A stretch of DNA of 64,000 nucleotides. Origin: Peronospora farinosa. Its lineage: Eukaryota; Oomycota; Peronosporomycetes; Peronosporales; Peronosporaceae. The notes under the pieces were generated by a model. That model made no database searches and was not told the origin of the DNA. It worked only from the letters and a program-made list of their open reading frames with translations. The DNA is taken from NCBI GenBank assembly GCA_947646735.1, contig CANTFK010000987.1, positions 62,001 to 126,000 of the forward strand. The letters run 5' to 3'. Position numbers and translations under genes: made by a program. Numbering within the stretch: position 1 is the first letter of the stretch; each line of letters opens with the position of its first letter. This document shows, in pieces, positions 9,269-19,374 of this stretch.

Positions 9269-12200
9269 AGCCCACAGCGTGTCCGTAATCAAGACGATCT
9301 CAACATGACATCGACACCCACACATGATCATTCGACGCTTCTTCGTGAGCAAGAAGCAGAGCGGGAACGGCTGCGTATGGACAATTTCAACCAAGCGTTA
9401 CGTATAAACTTTCTAGAGGAGCGACTGCTGCGTATGAAGCAAGGAACAGACTTTGCAAGTGAAGATCTCGAGACTGAGCTCGCTCAGTTGCGTATTACGC
9501 TCGAAGAACGGGATTATGAGCTTCGTCAGCGGAATTTTAGCATGATTCGAGCTACGGAAGCTCTCGATATGCTGCATGGAAAGCTTCAAGAGGCTCAAGA
9601 AACAGCTGCTAGAGCAAGAAAAGATGCTCAGAAAGAAGCACAAGCTCAATTGCAACAGCATCTGGAAGAAAGAGGCAGTGTTGATGCAGAAATGGCCGAG
9701 AAATGGAGACTGGAAGTAGAGACAACACGTAAAAGAGAACAAGTGAATCTCGAAAAAATTCAGCAACTGGAACAAGAAGTAGAGAGACAGAGAAAAGATA
9801 TGAGGACTTTAATGACTCAGATGCAGGAGCTGAAGGAGGTGAGGATGCAAGAACAGAGACAAGTGGAGCTGACGAGTCAAAGAGAGCAGCAGAAACTGCA
9901 GCAAATGGAGATGGATCATATTAAAATCTCGGCAGAAGCAGAGCACTATAAGATTATAAGCAAGCAACGGGACGAACAAGTGACGGTACTGCAATTGCAG
10001 ATAGAGACCATGCGACAGGAGAACCAGACGTTGGATGATCAGTATCAGGTCAAACTTAAGCGAATGGAAGAACAGGTTCAACAGCAGATGCAGCAGTTAC
10101 ACCGTGAGAGTGAAAACTATCGTACAGAGCACACGAGACTACTGACCGATCGTGAAAAAGCACATTTTGACAAGGAGCGACTCGCGATGGAGAACGAGAG
10201 CATTCAACAGGAGCGGGTGAGACTGCAGGCTGAAATTGAACGAATTGTTAAGGAGAGACAGCAACTTGTTGGTGAGACTGAACGCTTACGTTTGCAGAAT
10301 GTGAAGTTGACAGCAGCCTCAGAGGAACAGATCAAGTCAATTGATAGCATGAAGGCTGATCAAGATGCTGCTCTGAACACGATTCAGCAGCTTGAGTCTC
10401 AGTTGCACCAGAGACGCAAGGTGGAGAATGAGCATGAACTCACAATTAAGACGTTGGAGAGTCGATTAAAACATGCTGAGGTTACAGAGAAATCGCGGCT
10501 TGCGATGGTCAACGGAAGCATGAAACAGGAGTGTGCAAGACTGCAGGCTGAAACTGAGCGAATGACTAAGAAGAGACAGCAACTTTCTGACGAGACTGAA
10601 CGGTTACGTTTGGAGAATGTAAAGCTGACCACGACCTGCGAAGAGCTGACGAAGTCACTCGATGGCTTTAAGACTGATCGCGAAGCCACTATACGAACGA
10701 TTAATCAGCTTGAGTCCGAATTGCACCAGAGACGCATACTGGAGAATGAACACGAAGTAACGGTTAAGAGATTGGAGAATCAGTTAGAGATTGCTGAGGC
10801 CGAGGCATGTAAGATGAAGGAACAATGTGAGCTGGCTGAATCGCGCTGCCAGCAAACGTCTAACGAACGGCTACTCGCATTGGAGAAAAACCGTCAAGGT
10901 ATGGAAGAGGACAACCGGCGACTGCGTGAAGAGCTGTCAGGCTTCCAGATGGAACTCGAGGTCATGGAACATAAGCTTCAGATTAGTGAGGCGAAGTTTT
11001 CGAACGAGGCTGCAAATGCACAGGAGCAGTGCCACCGTCTTTCTGTATATCAGAGAGACCTAGAGAGGCAATCTGCTCAATTACAGGAGTATCAAAAACA
11101 GCTCGGTGGCTGTGAAGATGAGTTAACTCGACGAGCAACGCGTGTGCAGGATCTTGAGCGTCAGCTAGCACAGGCAGGATTGGTCGGCTCGTCGACGAGC
11201 ACGGCAGCTCGAGAACAGCTGAAGAAATCGCAAAATCAGTTTGCTATGGAGAAAAGTAAAATATTACGACAACTGGATGGAGAGCGCCGACGAGCATATG
11301 AGGCGGAGCGAGCGGCAGTCGCATTGAAGAATGAGAATATGTCCAAACGGCAAGAGCTTGAGGCAGTGGAGAAGGAGCTTCGCTTGCTTTTGTCAAGCCG
11401 CAGTGTGACCTCTAGCGATCGCCGGCACCAAACGGTGGCAAGCCTAGCTCGAGAGGCTATCCTTGCTTTGAAGAATGACTTTAAGGCAGAGGCAACAGCG
11501 GTGCAGACACGGTGGAAACAACAGACGTCTGTGTTGAACTCCAAGCTTGAAGGTCTGACTGCCCAATTGCGCGCAAGTCAAAGCAAGCTGGAAGCCCTGC
11601 AAAGCACTTCATTGCACGCGGAGAATGCAAAGCAGTCCTGTGAAAAGAAATGGTCGCTTCGATATGAAAAGCTGCGCATGCGAAAAGAAGAGGAGAGACA
11701 ATCTCTTGAAGAAGAAATTCGGATTTTTCAATCCAAGATGACCAAGGCAGAGGAGGCTCTTTCTCGAGCTAGAAGCGACATCTTGGCATTAAAGCGAAGC
11801 TCTCGTGAGGAAGCACAGTACGACGTTCATGCCCTAAAAGAAAGCAATCGATTGCTGTTTGAGGAGGTTCAGGAGCGCCGAAAATCTGCTAAGCATGCTC
11901 AGAAGCAGTACATGCAAGCGGTTCGAGAAAACAAAGAGCTACTGAAGGCGATTGCAACGTACAAAGATGCCATTGCTGGCCGCGACAAGGATATCGAGAA
12001 GTATAAATCCGCTGTGATGAAGCACGCACAGCAGTTGCAGCGACGTGTTGAATTTGGTGAGGTGAACCAGACGTTGCTGGAGCAGCTGGAACAAACACAG
12101 TACATGATCACGGAGACTTATAAGCGCTGGGAGGACAGTCCGATTGTTCGTGGTTCTGTTGTTGGCGCTTCTGATAGGGAAGAGAGCCACGACGCAGCTA

Positions 12201-12796
12201 TGTCGCAGCTGGACGAGTACATCGGCCGGATGCACTTAGTGTCTGAGCGCTGGGGTGACTTCATGAAGCAATCTCACGAGCTACACCGACGGTACGGCAA
12301 GGTCTGGAAGACAGCATCGCGTGGATTTGATCGTACAAAGGACCAACCTCGTTGGGTCGATGACGTCGAGCGAAAATGCTCTCGGCTTCTTACCGAGGCT
12401 GTGCGTGTTTCTGAGGCAATGCGCGATGCTGTCAATAACATCGCAGGTATACTCCAGACGAAGCACAACGAAAAGAAGCGCATTAAGAAGGAGGGGGTCG
12501 TTCCTGTAGACAAGAACGCTTTTGTGAAGCAGCGCGATGACACTTCGTCTGCGTGGCCTTCACGTGACAGTGACTTCTTGAGTGACAGACTGCGACCCTC
12601 GCGAAGCGTTCATCGGCCGACATTTGAAAGCCCGACCAAGAAGAATGGATTCGACGCGCCGTGCCGCAACTCCAAGACGTCAACTTCAGCTCGCCGTACT
12701 GTGAATGCGGTGAATGATAGCTCCTTGTCATCTCTTGTTCGCGTAGGCATCAAGGTACAAGACTTGGAGATCGAGATTCGAAGTGCTCATGATTAA
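9263..12796 (+). CDS. CM1-motif coiled-coil centrosomal protein
   Basis: A long, almost wholly coiled-coil protein (1177 residues from the first ATG). Residues 40-60 contain DNFNQALRINFLEERLL, which closely resembles the centrosomin CM1 motif that binds and activates gamma-tubulin complexes (known for centrosomin, CDK5RAP2, Mto1 and Spc110). The rest is Gln/Glu/Arg-rich heptads, ending in a less coiled, basic C-terminus. A block of about 100 residues is duplicated in tandem (see findings). The likely role is microtubule nucleation at the centrosome or spindle pole. The 5' end is uncertain: the ATG at 9263 sits inside a perfect 3' splice site (GCTAAC branch, CT-rich tract, TTATGCAG), so an upstream exon is likely. 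ATG 9148 followed by a GT at 9160 would fit in frame. The first ATG clear of this site is 9305. Confidence 0.7.
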   Translation: MQSPQRVRNQDDLNMTSTPTHDHSTLLREQEAERERLRMDNFNQALRINFLEERLLRMKQGTDFASEDLETELAQLRITLEERDYELRQRNFSMIRATEALDMLHGKLQEAQETAARARKDAQKEAQAQLQQHLEERGSVDAEMAEKWRLEVETTRKREQVNLEKIQQLEQEVERQRKDMRTLMTQMQELKEVRMQEQRQVELTSQREQQKLQQMEMDHIKISAEAEHYKIISKQRDEQVTVLQLQIETMRQENQTLDDQYQVKLKRMEEQVQQQMQQLHRESENYRTEHTRLLTDREKAHFDKERLAMENESIQQERVRLQAEIERIVKERQQLVGETERLRLQNVKLTAASEEQIKSIDSMKADQDAALNTIQQLESQLHQRRKVENEHELTIKTLESRLKHAEVTEKSRLAMVNGSMKQECARLQAETERMTKKRQQLSDETERLRLENVKLTTTCEELTKSLDGFKTDREATIRTINQLESELHQRRILENEHEVTVKRLENQLEIAEAEACKMKEQCELAESRCQQTSNERLLALEKNRQGMEEDNRRLREELSGFQMELEVMEHKLQISEAKFSNEAANAQEQCHRLSVYQRDLERQSAQLQEYQKQLGGCEDELTRRATRVQDLERQLAQAGLVGSSTSTAAREQLKKSQNQFAMEKSKILRQLDGERRRAYEAERAAVALKNENMSKRQELEAVEKELRLLLSSRSVTSSDRRHQTVASLAREAILALKNDFKAEATAVQTRWKQQTSVLNSKLEGLTAQLRASQSKLEALQSTSLHAENAKQSCEKKWSLRYEKLRMRKEEERQSLEEEIRIFQSKMTKAEEALSRARSDILALKRSSREEAQYDVHALKESNRLLFEEVQERRKSAKHAQKQYMQAVRENKELLKAIATYKDAIAGRDKDIEKYKSAVMKHAQQLQRRVEFGEVNQTLLEQLEQTQYMITETYKRWEDSPIVRGSVVGASDREESHDAAMSQLDEYIGRMHLVSERWGDFMKQSHELHRRYGKVWKTASRGFDRTKDQPRWVDDVERKCSRLLTEAVRVSEAMRDAVNNIAGILQTKHNEKKRIKKEGVVPVDKNAFVKQRDDTSSAWPSRDSDFLSDRLRPSRSVHRPTFESPTKKNGFDAPCRNSKTSTSARRTVNAVNDSSLSSLVRVGIKVQDLEIEIRSAHD

Positions 12797-12967
12797 AGCT
12801 CAATAGCCTGCTAGAGTGGTGCAATTTATTATACTGACCTCCACAAGCCCACCTCACCTAGTGAGATATGTATCATTTTAATTAACAAGCAACGTCACCA
12901 ATTCCATGGTGCGTCTTACCACAGCAGTGCGTTCCAACATTTTCCAATGAAATATTCGAGGCATCAG

Positions 12968-15900
12968 CTACACGTCATCAGCGCTGTGCTTCATTTCACG
13001 CAGCTTTTCATAGCTGATGAACGAGATCACTGTGGACGGCAGCGCCTTCACCGCATTCACGAATAAACCACGGTAAAGTGAGCGTAAACCTCGTAGACCA
13101 CCTCCCTCTTCCTCTATAGACGACTTTACACAGTGCCATGCGCTTTCGTACGTCGGAAACACGAGCTCTGGGTGCCACTTAGCGCCTTGTAGCTGAAAAC
13201 GCCGCCGGATGACGTCGAACGGGTACGAAATGCACTGCGACGCTATCGATGCCGTGGTGGCGCATAGGATCTGACCTGGTACACTGAGGTGACCGAGCTG
13301 GTTGCTCGTGTCTTCTCTGTCGTAGAGCACAAACACTGGCCGCAAAGACTCGTAAATGGAAAAATTGCACCCAATGTAAACGAAGACACCGAGACTTGCG
13401 GGTACAAAACCTCGGTAAAATCCACGCAAACCTTCCTTGCTACAGATCGAGCGCGCACAATCTATGATGCCACTCGATGGACGGTTGGCGTTGTAGTATT
13501 GCTGCACAGTAAGCCGGCCACGGATAACATCCAACGGATACAATAGACAGTTCAGCGTCAGACCGGCGAGACCACCTACTGCGAGGTTAGCCATAGTCGC
13601 AGAAGCCCGAGGGCCATTTCCAATCGCACCAAAAGGAGCAGAAGATTCGGAAAACAAATGCCCAAGCTGCCCCTGGTAGACGTGGCACAAAACAAACTTC
13701 GTGGGTACTGAAGGCATCACCCACATACAGTGCGTGAGATTTCCGCTGAACAAACTGCGCGGTCCACTGAGCTTTACCATGTTCAAAAAACCCCTCGTTA
13801 ACGACTGGTATGGCGCAGTACCGGAAAAAAGCTTAGCGGTAGCGGTCACAGCTGCGACGGGTGTTGGCTTAGGGGCGGACAATTGCATCATAATTTTTAG
13901 CCGCTCCAGCGGCGCACACACAGTACGGGCCAGTGCACCAGCGGTGATAGCAGCGGCAAACGAAGTAACCTGGGCTGTCAGCTGTTGTCTTTGGATTGTC
14001 GCGTTGATGTTGTTGTAAGCCGTCTTCTGACTATCAGCTTCCATCTCGGGCTGTAAATATTCCCAGTCACTACCGGTCGGGTTCTGCCGAAGAGCAGAAA
14101 TCCAACCAGACTTAAGACTGGCATCGAACGAGAGCTTTTGCTGGTCATTGAATATACCAGCACGGTCTACACCATGAGCTTGTAGCTCAGCAGCTCGCCA
14201 GATGGTGCGCAGCGCGCTGATGTCAGACTTGAGAGTAGCTAGAAAAGCTCGAAACTCTTCCTTGGCTGCCAAAGTATCTTCTGATTGAGGATGATTGTCA
14301 CTTTGCTTACCTTTGGATCGAGCGTTCTCCACTTCAAACGCTGTAATTCCGCGCACTAGGTCGTCGTGTGTGACATATTGGTCACCTAATTGATGCGCTG
14401 GCAAGTCAAACAAACTCTCATAGAATGCCAAGCGTCCAGGTGTCATCTGCACAGGCGACTCTAGCTCCTCTGACTCAGCTTCCGTTGGGTCACACGTAGA
14501 AACCCACTGGTGAATAGCACGAGGAAGATTGTTCAGTTTGATTGCAGATTGGTCTGGGTCGTCTAGATCGAAAAGAGATGGCGATGCAGACGGTATCGAT
14601 GCGCGGGTACTGCCGCCATCACATGAGTCTGTCACTGCCTTCAAAACGCGGAAAGCAGCCTCTGGAAGGAGCTGATCCATATTAGAAGCGCCCAAGGCGA
14701 TGTGGAAATGCGCAAACTGAGAAAAGTTGATAAGTCCAGATGGATCGTTGAGTAAAAGTGACAACGCGAGCTGTACTGCACGAGTGTAAGCTTGCGCTGA
14801 TGGCAGTGGAGTAGAAGGTGTTACCATCGTTTCAAAGTCTTCGGTATTATCGTTACCATTGTCGTCCTCGCTGGCACTATGCCTGACCATTTGTATTTGC
14901 TGAGGGTCTGTAAGCATACGACGCAAGTCACGTTCCGTAGCAAAACTCTCGCTCAAGCCGGAGACGACTGTAGTGCCTACTTTCCGGAAAATTTTGTATA
15001 GGGCACTGGAACCACTGCGCGTGATTGTGACAAAGCTTGCGCGGTCCATACACCATATCTTGGCATCCTCAAGTGCCTTCACTGAGGCACCGCGACGGCT
15101 ATTGTACAACAACGAAGCTTCTCCGAAACTAGCACCACGTCCAATGATCCGATCCACAAAAGGTTTAGCTGCATTTGGCTTGCGACGTGACACCTCACAT
15201 CGGCCACTTTCAACGAGGTAGAAGTAGTCGCCAGGGTCGCCTTGCCGCAAGATAGTCGTACCTGCTCGCACGCTTAGTGGAAAGCATTTGCGTACAGCCA
15301 ATGCCTTTGCACGATCGTCAAGCTCGGCAAACAGCGGGTGGTCCTCCAAACTCTCAAGCAAAAAACGACGTTCTTCTAGAGACTGTTGGGTACCCGGATG
15401 ACGCGCTAACACCTCACGAAACGTACGCTTATCTAGTTGCCACAAAACTACAGCTTCTTCGTCGTCACCCGAGTCGGAAGAGCTAGCCTGAATTGTTGCA
15501 CGTCGTGGGGTATCGTAAATAAGCGCAGATTCACCAAAAGCGTTGCCCGGGCCTTTCGTAGCTACATGAACGCGCTCGTTTTTGCCTACAAGACTTGATG
15601 ATGTCTTAAACTCAGGTAGTGCAATGGTTTTCCGCTTATGTAACGCAATCCGCCGTTTAAGGTCTGAATTTGGAGCATCATTGGAGTCTACCACATCCAG
15701 TGCTGTTTGTGTCTTTAGTAGGTAGTCATAGTCAACAAAGACATCGCAATCACCTTTCTCAATAATGTAGAAACAATTCCCAGAAGCTCCTTGATAAAAA
15801 ACCACCTCTCCATTTGTCAATACACGCCGTCGGAATTGCGAAGCTGTAGCTACTAAATCTGGCTCACTTAGTGTGTGAAAAAGTTGATGACGTCGCAAAC

Positions 15901-16888
15901 AATGCACGATCGTAGCAGTTTCACTAACAGTCCGTGGTCCACGTTCCATAGCTTCGTGCACTCTTGTTGCAAACGTTGTTGCTTGTTTCTCTAACTGTTG
16001 TCGCAATGAAATTTCCGGCAAAAAACTTGCTCCTTGTTGTAGTTTCAGAAAATCTCCTCCATCCGTTGCACTAAAATGTTTTGGCAGATACGAATTGGCC
16101 GATGGATACGGTAATAAAAGTCCCAAGTGCTGATACATTCCCGCTACCAATTGCGAACAAAACAGTTTCGTACTTTTCACTTCTTTCTCCACCACGGCAT
16201 TTTCAAACATCGATCGTTCGGTCTTTTGAAGTTGCATTCCTAGTGCCTGATACTGTAAATTCACAACTTGTCGTTCGTGTAAAAGTGCTTTTTTCTCAAA
16301 AAGTGGCATTTTATCGCGATGTGCCAGTTCCGTCTCAATTCTTGCAAGCTCTTTTTTTAGAGTCATTAAAGCTGCAAAAATCCGTTCACGAGCAATACGA
16401 TTAGGTACCGACACCCCTGCATTAAAAAACTTGGCAAAATTATCCTCATAGGGAGTATCTAAACTACTAAGTGCGAATTCTAATGCTCTATTTTGGAGCT
16501 CGGGTGTGCGGGTCGTCTGTAATTTACGTAAAGAGACCTCATGGCCACGACTGCGCAGCACACGAGCTACGAGTGGTCGTAATTTCACGCCCGTGATTGA
16601 TGCTTCCAGTACAAACAGTTGATCCTCAGGAGATGCTCCATCTGGAGCCAAGGAAGGGGCACGAATAATAATTCCATTATGGTCCCATTGTGTCTGACCA
16701 AACAACTTGGCACATACGCAAATAGCGCCGCCGTAGAGGCCCATGGATGAGCATTTACGGTCGAATAAGACCACATCTCCAGTATCGACTTGAAGATCTC
16801 GAAGAAGTTGACGAATACGAAGTTCATCTTGGTTTGAAACGGTGTTGGATGCAGTCTTGGACCCTGTAGAAGTAGTCGTGGACTCCAT
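12968..16888 (-). CDS. hydrolase-cNMP-cNMP-mitochondrial carrier fusion
   Basis: A single uninterrupted frame of 1306 codons. Residues about 35-275 look like a circularly permuted NlpC/P60 (YiiX-like) papain-fold hydrolase: GDVVLF, then H70 in WDHNGIII, FVLEA, and C244 in LFCSQLVA, with the His before the Cys as this fold requires. Residues about 335-480 and 515-640 are two cyclic-nucleotide-binding domains (YQGASGNCFYIIEKGDCDVF with FGESALIYDTPRRA; RQGDPGDYFYLVESGRCEV with FGEASLLYNSRRGA). Residues about 640-980 hold an EF-hand-like segment (NDPSGLINFSQFAHF), reminiscent of aralar-type carriers. Residues about 990-1300 are an SLC25 carrier with three repeats and the signatures PLERLK, PLDVIR and PFDVIR. 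Expected location: mitochondrial inner membrane. Substrate unknown. The arrangement suggests a transport step gated by nucleotide and possibly calcium, which is inference. Confidence 0.85.
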   Translation of the reverse strand: MESTTTSTGSKTASNTVSNQDELRIRQLLRDLQVDTGDVVLFDRKCSSMGLYGGAICVCAKLFGQTQWDHNGIIIRAPSLAPDGASPEDQLFVLEASITGVKLRPLVARVLRSRGHEVSLRKLQTTRTPELQNRALEFALSSLDTPYEDNFAKFFNAGVSVPNRIARERIFAALMTLKKELARIETELAHRDKMPLFEKKALLHERQVVNLQYQALGMQLQKTERSMFENAVVEKEVKSTKLFCSQLVAGMYQHLGLLLPYPSANSYLPKHFSATDGGDFLKLQQGASFLPEISLRQQLEKQATTFATRVHEAMERGPRTVSETATIVHCLRRHQLFHTLSEPDLVATASQFRRRVLTNGEVVFYQGASGNCFYIIEKGDCDVFVDYDYLLKTQTALDVVDSNDAPNSDLKRRIALHKRKTIALPEFKTSSSLVGKNERVHVATKGPGNAFGESALIYDTPRRATIQASSSDSGDDEEAVVLWQLDKRTFREVLARHPGTQQSLEERRFLLESLEDHPLFAELDDRAKALAVRKCFPLSVRAGTTILRQGDPGDYFYLVESGRCEVSRRKPNAAKPFVDRIIGRGASFGEASLLYNSRRGASVKALEDAKIWCMDRASFVTITRSGSSALYKIFRKVGTTVVSGLSESFATERDLRRMLTDPQQIQMVRHSASEDDNGNDNTEDFETMVTPSTPLPSAQAYTRAVQLALSLLLNDPSGLINFSQFAHFHIALGASNMDQLLPEAAFRVLKAVTDSCDGGSTRASIPSASPSLFDLDDPDQSAIKLNNLPRAIHQWVSTCDPTEAESEELESPVQMTPGRLAFYESLFDLPAHQLGDQYVTHDDLVRGITAFEVENARSKGKQSDNHPQSEDTLAAKEEFRAFLATLKSDISALRTIWRAAELQAHGVDRAGIFNDQQKLSFDASLKSGWISALRQNPTGSDWEYLQPEMEADSQKTAYNNINATIQRQQLTAQVTSFAAAITAGALARTVCAPLERLKIMMQLSAPKPTPVAAVTATAKLFSGTAPYQSLTRGFLNMVKLSGPRSLFSGNLTHCMWVMPSVPTKFVLCHVYQGQLGHLFSESSAPFGAIGNGPRASATMANLAVGGLAGLTLNCLLYPLDVIRGRLTVQQYYNANRPSSGIIDCARSICSKEGLRGFYRGFVPASLGVFVYIGCNFSIYESLRPVFVLYDREDTSNQLGHLSVPGQILCATTASIASQCISYPFDVIRRRFQLQGAKWHPELVFPTYESAWHCVKSSIEEEGGGLRGLRSLYRGLFVNAVKALPSTVISFISYEKLREMKHSADDV

Positions 16889-17161
16889 TAGAGTAAGACA
16901 CCTAGGGAATGGATGGATGGAGGACGGGAATATTACAGAGCTGTATTTGAAGCAAATAAAGCACGATAATCGAATAGAGCACGATAATCGAATAGTACTC
17001 TAGTACTAAAACGTTTTCTTTACGGAAAAAATAGCTTTTTTCTAGTAGTATTTTTTCTTACATTCAGGTGGGTAAGACAAAATATTATCTTCTCATTGTA
17101 GTATCACTGACAGTAGTAGTACTACTACGATAGTGAATCTGCTCCGATCAGATTGCACGTA
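16889..17161. other. intergenic between two minus-strand genes
   Basis: AT-rich, 273 bp. It holds a short direct repeat (AGCACGATAATCGAATAG twice near 16961-16996) and a TAGTAGTACTACTA palindrome near 17113. It should contain the promoter of the carrier fusion and the 3' end of the PDZ gene. No other feature is seen. Confidence 0.4.
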
Positions 17162-18471
17162 TTACCACGGGCCACGGGCTTTGCGTCGTTCTTGCAGCTG
17201 ACGAGCCGACATGCGGCCGAATCGAACAACAACCGGACGTGGAGCCTCTCGTAATCGATACAGCACGCGTGACAGTCCAAGGCCACTCACCTCTTGTCCA
17301 TTGACCGCCATTATTACCACACCGCTCTGAATCTCAGGATACCGCTTCGCCTCAGACCCTTCAAAACATTCCTTCACAATCGCGTACTGCTTGGTCTCGT
17401 CTGCACCGAGCTTCATCCCAATTGCCTGCTGCTTGAATACAATGTCGAACACACTCTCCATTCCATCCAATGTGTTCTGAAAATGAGAAATTGACGGAGA
17501 CGAATTTATCGGCACTTGGACAGGACTCGAAGGAGCGGGTATACGTTGAGGCCCACCGTATTCGTTTATCTGTGAAGAACGAGTCGGATACGACGATGAG
17601 TCTTCCACACTGCTATCTGATCCCGAGTCTGAGAAACCATTCAAGTCATGTTCTGGGGGATATGCAGGCGACAACGACACCGGCGTTTGTCTCGCTCCAG
17701 TGGACTGGTACTGGTTCTCTCTTGATGATGTAGCGTACATGTCTGAAGAAGTTGCTGAGATGCCTCCATTAACGCGTAAATGTCGTCCATTTCCTGCTGT
17801 GTTCATCGTCTGCGGTCGTGACCTGTTGTCCTGATCGTAGTTTCCCATAACATACGTGTGCACCAGTGACAGAAATGCGTCCTGGTCTTTCTTCTGCTTG
17901 AGTTGAGCAGCCGACACTGGCGTGCGTTTGCCGATCAAAGTGAAGGCGTACAACTGCTGGAAGAAAAGGCCATTGGATGAGTCCGTCTTGTCCGAGGAGA
18001 GCTGCAGACCGCCCGGATACGATCGAAGCCACGGAAACATGGCGCTATTGGACGAGGAGGTATCAGGTGTCTGCAGTAAAGTGCGAGCATCAATCACGTC
18101 CATGGTGGAGACGCTGCTACCGATAGATTCCTCCAGGTTGAGCACCTGGCGAGTCGTACGGTTAAACAAAACCTCGAGCTCGTCCTCTGGCGGCGTATGC
18201 TTTCGACTAGAGCGTTGGATAGTCTTGGCCTGCATCAAGAGCCACTTTGCAGGCTGTCGAGGGTCGCACGGGATGTCGTACGTCTGTGTGCATACAAAGA
18301 GTCTAGAGACACAAGTTATTAGTTTACTTCATATAGTATCCGGATTTTTGTTGACAATTTGTTTCTATCTTGACACCGCTTCTCCCGTCGTCCTGTTGTT
18401 CTTCATATTGACTGTAAAAATCACTATGTTGGTGTCTTAGGCACATACCTGACGGTCAAGCTCTCGCCCAT
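17162..18471 (-). CDS. PDZ-domain protein
   Basis: Two exons. Exon 1 (18471-18449) encodes MGESLTV plus two bases. A GTATGT donor opens a 146-bp intron (18448-18303) ending in CTCTAG, and exon 2 runs 18302-17162. The join keeps frame and gives a 387-residue protein whose start reads MGESLTVRLFVCTQTYD. A long variable Ser-rich middle separates an N-terminal region of unknown fold (residues 1-165) from a C-terminal PDZ domain (about 290-375). The PDZ has an atypical carboxylate loop (IGMKLG in place of GLGF) and ends with VVVRFGRM. PDZ domains bind C-terminal peptides, so a scaffold role is likely; the partner is unknown. The longest single frame would start at a TTG within exon 2 and miss the true N-terminus. 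Confidence 0.7.
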
Positions 18472-19374
18472 GATATTTATGTATTGATGAGGCTTCTTCG
18501 GAATGCTAAAGGGATATATAAAATAGTGTTTTTCTTTGTATTTGAGGAAGAAAATCCAAATTCCAGTTATTTCGAATTATTGTATGTCGTCCTAGAGGTC
18601 TGATTTGTCTCTGAGACAGGATTGACTTTATTCCCTAAAGAGGGTACATGAGGCTGAGGATATGGGGCAGCCATAAAAAAGTAGTAGCAGGTAATTAATA
18701 TTTGGCTGGACTTTTTGCGCTTGGCGTGAAGTAACAAAAAGCTAGGGCGGGGACACATGTCGAAGTAAACAAGCTGCTTTACTAGAACATAACTATGCAA
18801 TGTGTAACTTTGCCGTCGTGCTTCTGTAAATTTCGGTGCATTTGAGGCCTGAAGTAGCATTTTAACATGTGTGCCGTCACATACGGCTACATTTAAGATC
18901 CTCACGCGTCTTTAAATAGCACTTTTTAACATACGACCGCTCAGATTTGAGCTGACGAACCGTTGTAGTCATCTATGCAAGCGATGGACAATTATCACCA
19001 AGAAGAAATGACCAGCTGTCATGATCTTGTCTTTCTCCGCAAATTCATTCCTTCGAAGTAGGTTTGCTATTCGCTCATAACTCTTGGGCGTGAAGATTGT
19101 ATCGTATGATTGCATATAGATCCTGACACTTCTACTGCTACAGTCAGCGATTCCATTCTAGACGACCAAGGTGACGTCTTAACGAATCAGATACACCCCG
19201 CGATTGCTTAATCGTAAGCCTTGCAACTATTGACAACTTTTTATCCTCTCGTTCTATCACCAAGCCGGTCAAATTATCCGTCATTAGCGGAGCACTCATT
19301 TCTATCTCTAAGTTCATCCACCAGCATTCGACAACGTTAATACACTTTCTGGACAACTACGAAAAGATAAATAC
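18472..19374. other. intergenic, no gene seen
   Basis: AT-rich, 0.9 kb. A minus-strand frame at 18567-18905 (112 codons) lacks any domain and is probably chance. The part next to 19374 could be extra 3' exon of the phosphatase gene, because its apparent stop overlaps a good donor (AGCGTAAGTATT). Confidence 0.4.

Noticed and set aside
11236..12543. Several minus-strand frames across the CM1 gene
   Set aside because: They are antisense shadows of a Glu/Arg-rich coiled coil and have no domain support.
18567..18905. 112-codon minus-strand frame
   Set aside because: Low-complexity, no domain, no splice context and starts far from any promoter signal; probably chance in AT-rich DNA.
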